From Acidobacteriota bacterium (lineage in GTDB: Bacteria; Acidobacteriota; Holophagae; Holophagales; Holophagaceae): DNA of 64,000 bases. Location of the stretch: contig JACPYP010000031.1 of NCBI GenBank assembly GCA_016195985.1, positions 1-64,000 of the forward strand, given 5' to 3'. A program made the translations under genes and the position numbers. The notes under the pieces are model-generated. The model ran no database searches, was not told the DNA's origin, and saw nothing but the letters and a program-made list of their open reading frames with translations. Of the stretch, positions 38,072 through 45,836 are shown in pieces; position 1 is the first letter of the stretch, and each line of letters begins with the position of its first letter.

Positions 38072-40225
38072 TCACACCTCGGAGGCGATGAGGCGCAGGC
38101 CTTCCAGGGCCTCTTCCATGGTGAGGAAGACGGGCAGGTTGGCGGCGCGGAGGCCCTGGCGGTAGAGGTCGAAGAGGGGGCCGCCCTCCACGGCCACGCC
38201 CACCCACTTGCCCGAGGCCTGGGCCAGCCGTGACAGCTCCGTGGCGAAGGCCGTGATGGCCGCGAGGTCCGTGGTGTTCAGCCGCACCGTGAGGGGCACC
38301 AGGCCCACCACCACTGCGTCGGCCTCGGAGGCCATCAGCAGCTTGGCCGTGGCCAGGTAGGCGGCTTCGTTGGCCATGGGGGTGAGGTCCAGGGGCAGGC
38401 GGGCGCTGACGAGGCCCGCGAGGCCTTCGGCTTCGATGGCGGCGGCCAGGGCGGCGGTTTCGGCTTCCGTCAGTTTGGAACCGCGGAAGGGCCCGGTGAG
38501 CAGGTCCGCCGAAGCCACGGACTCGAACCCGGCATTGGTCATGATGGCGACCGTCTTGGGCGAGCCCTTGGGATAGGCGCCCAGCCAGGCCAGGGCCGCA
38601 TCGAAGGTCTCCATGCGCTCGGCGAGCATGACGCCCGCCTGGCGCAGCACGGCGGCCTGCAGGGCGTGGTCGCCCGCGAGCGCGCCCGTGTGGCTGCTGG
38701 CGGCGGCCATGCCTTCCTGGCTGCGGCCCCCCTTGTAGAGGAGCACACGGCGGCCTGAGGCGCGCAGGGTTTTGGCGGCTTCCGCGGTGGCTTGCAGGTC
38801 GCCGGGGGCGAAGCCTTCCAGATAGGCCCCCACCACTTTCACGGCGGGATCGGACGCGAAACCCTTGAAGAAATCAGAGCAGCGCAGGTCCATCTGGTTG
38901 CCGATGGCCACGGCAGCCCGCAGGCCCAGTTCGGCGCGGCGGCTGAGACGGGTGATGAGGAAGGCGCCGCTCTGGCTCACCAGGGCCAGGTGCCCGGGCT
39001 TGGCGGTCAGGGGCAGCTTCACGCCGGGGATGAACAGTGTGTTGAGCGCCTGGTCGGGGCTGAAGAGGCCCAGGCCGTTGGGGCCCACGATGGCGGGGGT
39101 CCACTTGCCGGCGCGGCGGTGCTCGTCGAGGCAAGCCACCAGGCGCTTGCCCAGGCCCTCGGTGTCGGCGCCGTCGCCCAGGCCGCCGGCCACGAGGTAG
39201 ACCACGGTGGCGCCACCGCCCTGGCGGCAGAGCTGCTCCACCACTTCCAGGGTCTGGGGCGCGGGCAGGGACAGGATGAGCTGGTCCGCGGGAGCGGCAG
39301 CCAGATCCGCCACGGAGGCGAGGCAGGGCAGGCCGAGGAATTCCGTGGCGCCGGGCTTGATGAGGCGCAGGGAGCTTTCCGGCAGCTTCGACTGGCGCAC
39401 ATTTTCGAGGATGATGCGGCCCACGGTGCCTTCGCGGCTGGAGACGCCCGCGATGACGAGACGCTGGGGGTTCACCAGGGCCTGGTACCAGGCCGGATCG
39501 GGCGATGCGATGGCGGCTGCCTTGGTCGCGTCCAGGGTGCCCACGCCATCCAAGGCCGTGGGCAGGCCTTCGCTGTCCAGCACGATGGGATTGAGTTCCA
39601 GCAGGGTGACGCCTTCGCGGTCGAGGCCCGCCACGGCGCGCCAGAGGCCCTGTAGGAAGCCCAGGAGCTTCGGTTCGTCGGTGAGCGCCTCGGTGCCCCG
39701 CTGATGGCCCAGCCAGGTGCGGCCCAGCCAATGGGCGCGCAGGTCGGCCAGGGCTTGCTCGGGCGTGACGAGGGCGATGGGCCAGATCATGGGCGGCGCC
39801 ATGGGAGCCCAGGCATCCGCCTGCAGGCCGCCGATGCCGAAGACGACGAGCCAGCCCGCGTCGGGATCGCGCTTGAGGGACACCAACGCTTCCGTGGGCA
39901 GCCCCGACAGCTTCTTGAAGGCCACCTTCTCGCAGACGAGTCCGCCGATCCAGGGGTGCTCGGGCACGCGCTGCTTCATGGCGGCGGCTTCGGCCTTCAG
40001 GGCCTCCACCTCGAAGGCGCCGAAATGCACGGCGCCCTTGTCAGACTTGTGCCACAGCTCGTCCGCGATGCCCTTCAGCACGATGGGCTCGCCGGGGGCG
40101 AAGGGCAGATCGCCGGTTCCGGCGAAGGCCCCGTCGATGAACGCATGGCGGGGCACGCGCAAGCCCGCGGCTGCGAGCAGGCCATAGGCCCGCCCCTCGT
40201 GGAGAAAACCGGTCTTGTGAGTCAT
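38072..40225 (-). CDS. ADP-forming acyl-CoA synthetase (acetate-CoA ligase family), ATP-grasp domain N-terminal
   Basis: ATP-grasp-like N-terminus; VIAGVSSREGTVGRIILENV CoA-binding; ASSHTGALAGDHALQAAVLRQAGVM. Confidence 0.88.
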   Translation of the reverse strand: MTHKTGFLHEGRAYGLLAAAGLRVPRHAFIDGAFAGTGDLPFAPGEPIVLKGIADELWHKSDKGAVHFGAFEVEALKAEAAAMKQRVPEHPWIGGLVCEKVAFKKLSGLPTEALVSLKRDPDAGWLVVFGIGGLQADAWAPMAPPMIWPIALVTPEQALADLRAHWLGRTWLGHQRGTEALTDEPKLLGFLQGLWRAVAGLDREGVTLLELNPIVLDSEGLPTALDGVGTLDATKAAAIASPDPAWYQALVNPQRLVIAGVSSREGTVGRIILENVRQSKLPESSLRLIKPGATEFLGLPCLASVADLAAAPADQLILSLPAPQTLEVVEQLCRQGGGATVVYLVAGGLGDGADTEGLGKRLVACLDEHRRAGKWTPAIVGPNGLGLFSPDQALNTLFIPGVKLPLTAKPGHLALVSQSGAFLITRLSRRAELGLRAAVAIGNQMDLRCSDFFKGFASDPAVKVVGAYLEGFAPGDLQATAEAAKTLRASGRRVLLYKGGRSQEGMAAASSHTGALAGDHALQAAVLRQAGVMLAERMETFDAALAWLGAYPKGSPKTVAIMTNAGFESVASADLLTGPFRGSKLTEAETAALAAAIEAEGLAGLVSARLPLDLTPMANEAAYLATAKLLMASEADAVVVGLVPLTVRLNTTDLAAITAFATELSRLAQASGKWVGVAVEGGPLFDLYRQGLRAANLPVFLTMEEALEGLRLIASEV

Positions 40226-40252
40226 GGTCGGGCTCCAATCAAAACGAATGCA

Positions 40253-40345
40253 CCACGGAGGCACGGAGGACACTGAGAAAAACGCGCGGAGAAAGGCAGA
40301 TCTTCAGCTCCCCGTGTTTCCTCCGCGCCCTCCGCGCCTCCGTGG
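40253..40345. repeat. Palindromic intergenic element CCACGGAGGC...GCCTCCGTGG
   Basis: Perfect 10-bp inverted repeat with internal CGGAGG/CCTCCG copies. Confidence 0.75.
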
Positions 40346-40354
40346 CGGATCTTT

Positions 40355-40960
40355 TCAGGCCGGCACGGGAATCAAGCCTCGGCCCGCCTGGAAGGCTTCG
40401 ATGTTCTTCTCCGTGACGCTGACACCCTTGGCTTCGAAGCGCTGGCGGATGACGTCGAACCAGACCTCGTTGGTGACGGGCAGGAACATGGAGGCCATGC
40501 CCAGCAGGGCCATGCCCCCCGCCTGCTTGTGCTTGAGCCTGCGGGCCAGATCTTCGGTGTCGATCAGGTGGGCGCCGCGCACGGCCTTCAAGGCCGCATA
40601 GACATCGTCGATGGGCGGGTAGGCCTCCATGCTCATCTGGGGTTCTTCGGAGACCACCAGGTGGCCGTCCATGCGCAGCATGGAGACGTAGCGGAGGGCT
40701 TCCAGCGGTTCCAGGGCGATGAGCAGGTCGGCGGAGCCTTCGTCAATGATGGGCGAGGTCAGCGGCACCTGGGAAAAGCAGACCATGGCGTGGACGCTGC
40801 CGCCCCGCTGGCTCATGCCGTGGATTTCGGATTGCAGAGCATGGAGACCGCTGCGGCGCAGGGCCTCGAGGAGGATCTGGGCGAGGGAGAGAACTCCCTG
40901 GCCGCCGACGCCGGACAGGACGATGCCGTGGATTCGGCTATTGGTGCGGGGATCGCTCAT
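40355..40960 (-). CDS. iorB: Indolepyruvate oxidoreductase subunit beta
   Basis: LSGVGGQGVLSLAQILLEALRRSGLHALQSEIHGMSQRGGSVHAMV. Confidence 0.92.
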   Translation of the reverse strand: MSDPRTNSRIHGIVLSGVGGQGVLSLAQILLEALRRSGLHALQSEIHGMSQRGGSVHAMVCFSQVPLTSPIIDEGSADLLIALEPLEALRYVSMLRMDGHLVVSEEPQMSMEAYPPIDDVYAALKAVRGAHLIDTEDLARRLKHKQAGGMALLGMASMFLPVTNEVWFDVIRQRFEAKGVSVTEKNIEAFQAGRGLIPVPA

Positions 40961-42636
40961 GGGCGGGCCTCCGAGGTGGCGCTGGCGGGTTCGCTGCAGC
41001 AGGCCTGCTCTGCGCAGGCTTTGAGTTCACGGTCATGTTCTTTCAGGACGCCCCGCCGCATGGATTGGATGCATTCGCGCCGGAAGATGAGCACGGAAGG
41101 GCCAGGATGGCGCAGGGCGCTTTCCACGGCCTTGACGTTGGCGTCGTGCTGCTTGGGCAGGGGCGTCAGCGTCTGGACCTGGCTCTGGGGGATACCCATG
41201 CCCAAAACCATGCGCTCCACCTGGTCGAGGGCCTGGCTCACCTGTTGCCCCGTCATGCCCACCACCCGGTTGTCGAGGATCATGACGGTGACGTTCACGC
41301 CGGAATCCGCAGCGGTGAGCAGGGCGGGCAGGCCGCTATGGCCGAATGTGGAATCGCCGATGACGGCCACAGAGGGCGTCTGGCCCGCCATGGCGGCGCC
41401 CACGGCCATGCTGATGCTGGCGCCCATTTCCACCACGGCGTGGATGGCGCCCATGGGCTCCTGGGCCGCCAGGGTGTAGCAGCCGATGTCGCCGAAGACG
41501 CGGGTTTCAGGGGCACCGACGTTCTTGAGGGCCTCCTGCATGGCCTCGTAGGCGTCCACGTGGCCGCAGCCGTCGCAGAAGCGGGGCGCGCGCACGGGCA
41601 GGTCGAGGGCGATGGCTTCCCGGCTTTCTGAGACGATGAGGCTCAAGGCATTTTTGAGCTGGCGGGGAGTCAGCTCGCCCGTGCGGGGCACGGCGCCATC
41701 CAGGCGGCCATGGACCTTGGCGGAGCCGCGCAGGCCCAACCGCTCCTCCAGCACCGGATAGTCCTCCTCGAAGACGAACACGTCGTCGACCTGGGCCAGG
41801 AAGGCCTGCTCCAGCTGGGGATCCACCGGGTAGGCGGCCACTTCCAGGCGGGGCAGGGCGGTCAGGGCCGGGTACTCCAGCAGCAGCTGGTTGAAGTAGG
41901 CGCGGCCCATGCCGGCCACGGCCACGCCCTGGCGGCTGGTGCCGGGGACCAACTGGTTCATGGAGGAGAGATTCTCGACGAGCCTGGGCTGCTTGGCCAG
42001 GAGGTCCAGGTAGCGGCGGCGGGCATTGGAGGGGATCAGCACCCAGTCCTGGATGGTGTTTTTCGGTGCGACGCCCAGGCCCGTGGGGGCCAGAATCGGC
42101 CGGCGCAGCAGGGCGGCGCGGCAATGAGCCAGGCGGGTCACCAAACGGATCATCACGGGCACCTGCAGGGCCTCGGACAACTCGAAGGCCTTCCATGTGA
42201 AGTCGTAGCATTCCTGGACTGTGCTGGGCTCGAGGCAGGGCAGCCAGGCGAATTCGGCCAGCTTGCGGCTGTCCTGCTCATTCTGGCTGCTGTGCATGCC
42301 GGGATCATCGGCCACCAGCAACACCAGGCCGCCGCGAACGCCGGTCAGTGCCGAATTGGCGTAGGCATCCATGGCCACGTTCAGGCCCACGTGCTTCATG
42401 GTGACGAAGGTGCGGTGCCCGGCGTAGCTCACGCCCATGGCCATGTCGTAGGCCACCTTTTCATTGGCGGCCCAGTGGGCCACCCGGCCTTCCGGAGCCG
42501 CATGGATCATAGCCTCGACATACTCGAACCCCTCGGTGGATGGCGTGCCGGGATACCCGAACGCCCCCTTGATGCCCGCGTCGAAGGCGGCGCAGCCGAT
42601 CGCCTCCACCCCGAGGGCCAACGTGCTCTGATCCAT
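40957..42636 (-). CDS. iorA: Indolepyruvate oxidoreductase subunit alpha (lacks C-terminal ferredoxin domain)
   Basis: AFGYPGTPSTE; FCDGCGH; IGDSTFGHSGLPALLTA; 4-nt overlap with iorB. Confidence 0.92.
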   Translation of the reverse strand: MDQSTLALGVEAIGCAAFDAGIKGAFGYPGTPSTEGFEYVEAMIHAAPEGRVAHWAANEKVAYDMAMGVSYAGHRTFVTMKHVGLNVAMDAYANSALTGVRGGLVLLVADDPGMHSSQNEQDSRKLAEFAWLPCLEPSTVQECYDFTWKAFELSEALQVPVMIRLVTRLAHCRAALLRRPILAPTGLGVAPKNTIQDWVLIPSNARRRYLDLLAKQPRLVENLSSMNQLVPGTSRQGVAVAGMGRAYFNQLLLEYPALTALPRLEVAAYPVDPQLEQAFLAQVDDVFVFEEDYPVLEERLGLRGSAKVHGRLDGAVPRTGELTPRQLKNALSLIVSESREAIALDLPVRAPRFCDGCGHVDAYEAMQEALKNVGAPETRVFGDIGCYTLAAQEPMGAIHAVVEMGASISMAVGAAMAGQTPSVAVIGDSTFGHSGLPALLTAADSGVNVTVMILDNRVVGMTGQQVSQALDQVERMVLGMGIPQSQVQTLTPLPKQHDANVKAVESALRHPGPSVLIFRRECIQSMRRGVLKEHDRELKACAEQACCSEPASATSEARP

Positions 42637-42719
42637 GTCAAACCTCCAGCCATGCCAAGCCGGAAGTATGGTGGGCGCGGCCAGTGGCAGGGATCACACG
42701 GAGGGGACCCGCTGTCCGG

Positions 42720-42735
42720 TGTGCGCGGAGTCACA
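42720..42735. promoter_or_regulatory. Crp-like site TGTGC-N6-TCACA
   Basis: tgtgcgcggagtcaca upstream of iorA. Confidence 0.4.
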
Positions 42736-42785
42736 GGCTGGAGGGTCCAGGGAAAAAACCAGGGCCGCCCCGGGAACTTTCTCCA

Positions 42786-42801
42786 GTGCCTCAAGTCACA
42801 A
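42786..42801. promoter_or_regulatory. Crp-like site GTGC-N6-TCACAA
   Basis: gtgcctcaagtcacaa in iorA/cytochrome intergenic region. Confidence 0.4.
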
Positions 42802-43183
42802 GTTTGTCTGAACCGGGAATTCTTGAAAGAATCTGTAATTTCATCAATGCCTTTTTTTTACAGTTTGACTTAAACATAAAATATGAAAATAAGATTGATA
42901 CCCAAATAACCAAATTGTCACGAATAAGTACGTTCCTCACTCTCATCAACCATTCGGACATGTGGACTTGTGCATTCTCTCTCTTGAGGTCCGCTAATTT
43001 CAGGCCTAGTGTCGTTCCTGACTCATGCATCAGCTGTTTTCGCTCGATCCCATTTCCATCACCTGCCCCCAGGAGGTTCCCGCATGACCCCAACTGCCAT
43101 CGGTAGGAATCCCCGGCCCGGCTCCCCGGCACCACTCGTCTAATACGGCCCAGCGCACAGCGCATTGCGAGATGAGGCGAAAC

Positions 43184-44566
43184 ATGAAACGACACACCTA
43201 CGTGGCCCTGCTTGCCACCCTGATGTCTGCCTCCGCTTGGGGCCAGGAGGTCAGCCTCTACGGCACGACCATGGCCCAGATGTGGAAGCAGGAGACCCCG
43301 GGGTTCGACAAGAGCACCTACACGCCGGCGACCCAGTACTTGGGCATCGACGCCACGAAGCTGGGCAACGACAACCTGTCGCTGCACCTCTTCGGATGGG
43401 GCCGGACCGATCTGAGCGACGCCAGCAATTTTGACGGCTCGAAGTCCTCCGGCTATCTCAACTACGGCTACCTCCAGTACCGGTTCAACCAGGCCAATGC
43501 CGAGGTCAAGGCCGGCCGCTTCACCGTGAACCAGAGCACCGGCTTCGAGCAGGTCGACGGCGTCAGCGTCCGCACCGACCTCCGCGGCGGCTTCACCTTC
43601 TCCGCCTTCGGCGGCAAGCCGGTGCACTACAAGGTGGTGGACCCCCGCGACCAGTACGACCTCGACTTCCAGCAGGACATGATCTTCGGCACCCGCTTCG
43701 GCTGGCGCATGCCCAAGGTGGGCGAGATCGGCGTGAGCTACCTCCAGGACGGCTCCAAGGCCGCCAAGGACCTGACCTACCCCATGCCGGTGGACTACAC
43801 CCGCAAGCAGGTGGGCATGGACATCCTCATCGCCCCCGTCTCCATCTTCAACCTGACGGGCCGCACGGTGCTCGACGTGGCCAAGCACCCCGATCAGGCC
43901 CCGGGTTCCCCCTCGCGGTCCAAGATTGCCGAGCACGATTACACCGCCACCGTGAAGGTGAGCGACCAGGTCAGCGTGTCGGGCAACTTCGCCGAGCGGA
44001 ACTTCTTCGCCTACTTCGCGGGCACCAACCTGCCCTCCCTGTTCCGCCAGAACGACAACGACATGTTCAAGGGCTGGGGCGGAAGCGTCACCTGGAACAC
44101 CACGGCCTCCTTCCAGCTGGTGGCCGACTACCGCCACATGAGCCGCCAGACCTTCGGCAACGTGAACCGCGCCGGCGGCGAGATGCGCTGGTCCTTCAAC
44201 GAAAAGGCCGTGCTGCTGGGTGTGGGCGCCCACTGGGCTAACGCGGTGGACACGAAGTTCGTCGATCCGGCAGCGCCCTCCCGGAGCCTGAGCCACAAGG
44301 AGGCCCGCATCTGGACCATGGCCACCAAGGGCAAGTTCACGGCAAGCCTGGACGGCATCCTGCAGCGCTATGAAAGCGGGAACCCCTACCTGGCAGGCAT
44401 GCGCAACGTCTGGGAGACCGTGGCCTCGCTCGGCTACCAGGCCACCAACAACATCAAGGTGTCCGGCGACGTCAGCTACGGCAGCACCCCCATCGCCAAG
44501 CACGAAACGCGGGCGCTGCTGCGGGCCGAATACCGCTTCGGCTTCGCTAAGAAGGGAGGCAAGTAA
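43184..44566 (+). CDS. Outer-membrane beta-barrel (porin-like) protein of a cytochrome conduit
   Basis: Signal peptide; alternating beta-strand pattern; C-terminal AEYRFGF; heads a multiheme cytochrome operon. Confidence 0.8.
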   Translation: MKRHTYVALLATLMSASAWGQEVSLYGTTMAQMWKQETPGFDKSTYTPATQYLGIDATKLGNDNLSLHLFGWGRTDLSDASNFDGSKSSGYLNYGYLQYRFNQANAEVKAGRFTVNQSTGFEQVDGVSVRTDLRGGFTFSAFGGKPVHYKVVDPRDQYDLDFQQDMIFGTRFGWRMPKVGEIGVSYLQDGSKAAKDLTYPMPVDYTRKQVGMDILIAPVSIFNLTGRTVLDVAKHPDQAPGSPSRSKIAEHDYTATVKVSDQVSVSGNFAERNFFAYFAGTNLPSLFRQNDNDMFKGWGGSVTWNTTASFQLVADYRHMSRQTFGNVNRAGGEMRWSFNEKAVLLGVGAHWANAVDTKFVDPAAPSRSLSHKEARIWTMATKGKFTASLDGILQRYESGNPYLAGMRNVWETVASLGYQATNNIKVSGDVSYGSTPIAKHETRALLRAEYRFGFAKKGGK

Positions 44567-45039
44567 TGGTCCGGAAGTCCGTTCTGCAGATTCTCGGCGC
44601 CGTGCTGGGTCTTGGGATGCTCATGGCCTGCGGCCTGGTCTCCCCCGAGACGAGTTTCGCGGCGACCCATCCTGATGGCGTCGGCGCCGGCCGCCCCGTG
44701 TGCTCCGAGTGCCACAGCAATGACGTGGCCAAGGGCGCCCTCAAGCCCTACGCCTCCTTCGACCACACGCCCGCCTTCGTGAAGGACCACAAGTTCCAGG
44801 CGAACCAGGACCGCAACACCTGCGCCTCCTGCCACGCCCCGTCCTTCTGCGTGGATTGCCACGGCGGCAAGGTACCCGTGAAGCCCGCCACCCGCCTGAG
44901 CGGAAGCCCGGACCGGCTGGCCCCCCACCGCGGCGATTTCATGACCCTGCACCGCATCGAAGGCAAGCTGGATCCCTCCAGCTGCTATGCGTGCCACGGC
45001 CGCGCCAACAACGACAAGTGCCGCGCTTGTCATCGGTAG
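44566..45039 (+). CDS. Pentaheme c-type cytochrome, putative lipoprotein
   Basis: CSECH, CASCH, CVDCH, CYACH, CRACH; lipobox-like LMAC. Confidence 0.88.
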   Translation: MVRKSVLQILGAVLGLGMLMACGLVSPETSFAATHPDGVGAGRPVCSECHSNDVAKGALKPYASFDHTPAFVKDHKFQANQDRNTCASCHAPSFCVDCHGGKVPVKPATRLSGSPDRLAPHRGDFMTLHRIEGKLDPSSCYACHGRANNDKCRACHR

Positions 45040-45068
45040 TCATCCGCTGAATGTCGAAGGGGAACACC

Positions 45069-45695
45069 ATGAGCAAACTCAAATGGATGGCGGGTAGCTG
45101 CTTCGCGATGGCCCTCGGGCTCCTCGCCCTGGGCTGCGCCGGGAAAGCCGGGGATGCCGTCTCGCTGAGCCCTTCCAAGGCTCAGCACGCGGCGGACTGG
45201 ATGACGACCCACTACGCCGAGTACGTGAAGAAGCCCGACCAATGCCTTTCCTGCCACGGATCCACCAGCGATCCGGCCCAGGCCGGCGGCGTGTCCAAGG
45301 TGAGCTGCTTCGGTTGCCACACGGCGGTCAACCATCCCGCCAACTGGGCCGACCCCGCGCAGCATGGCCGTCTCGGGGCGCAGCTGCCGCCCAGCGCCGA
45401 TCCCAAGGCCATGGTCGGCTTCGCCCATTGCGCCAAGTGCCACGGGGATGATTACTCGGGCGGCCTCTCCAAGGTCTCCTGCACGGCCTGCCACACCAAG
45501 GCCCCGCATCCCGACAAGCCCTGGCACGGCACCACGGCGACGAAGACGAACCACACCGCCACCAACTTCAACAGCGCGCCCGAGTGCTACAAGTGCCACA
45601 AGGACGGCGCCAACTCGACCCTCAAGCCCCTCGCGGCTCCCGCCGCCGGAGCGCAGCCTGGCTGCTTCAACAACACCATGTGCCACGCGCTATAG
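45069..45695 (+). CDS. Multiheme c-type cytochrome: five CXXCH plus one CX5CH
   Basis: CLSCH, CFGCH, CAKCH, CTACH, CYKCH; C-terminal CFNNTMCH; LALGC lipobox-like. Confidence 0.88.
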   Translation: MSKLKWMAGSCFAMALGLLALGCAGKAGDAVSLSPSKAQHAADWMTTHYAEYVKKPDQCLSCHGSTSDPAQAGGVSKVSCFGCHTAVNHPANWADPAQHGRLGAQLPPSADPKAMVGFAHCAKCHGDDYSGGLSKVSCTACHTKAPHPDKPWHGTTATKTNHTATNFNSAPECYKCHKDGANSTLKPLAAPAAGAQPGCFNNTMCHAL

Positions 45696-45836
45696 CGTGT
45701 TGTCCAGGCCCGCTGGATCCTCTGCGGGCCCGGGCAGCCAGGCCATCACACAGGAGGTGGATATCTGGCGAACCGAACCCACTCTTATCCCCCACAGCCC
45801 TCAAACGCTTCACCCACTAACCATGGAGATTGGAAT

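Noticed and set aside
42640-43183. Possible c-di-GMP (GEMM) riboswitch upstream of the cytochrome operon
   Set aside because: Looked for GGCAAACC-like and GGGACGCAAAGC-like core motifs by eye; none found
43184-44566. Naming the barrel MtrB
   Set aside because: At ~460 aa it is much shorter than typical MtrB and sequence-level homology cannot be shown here
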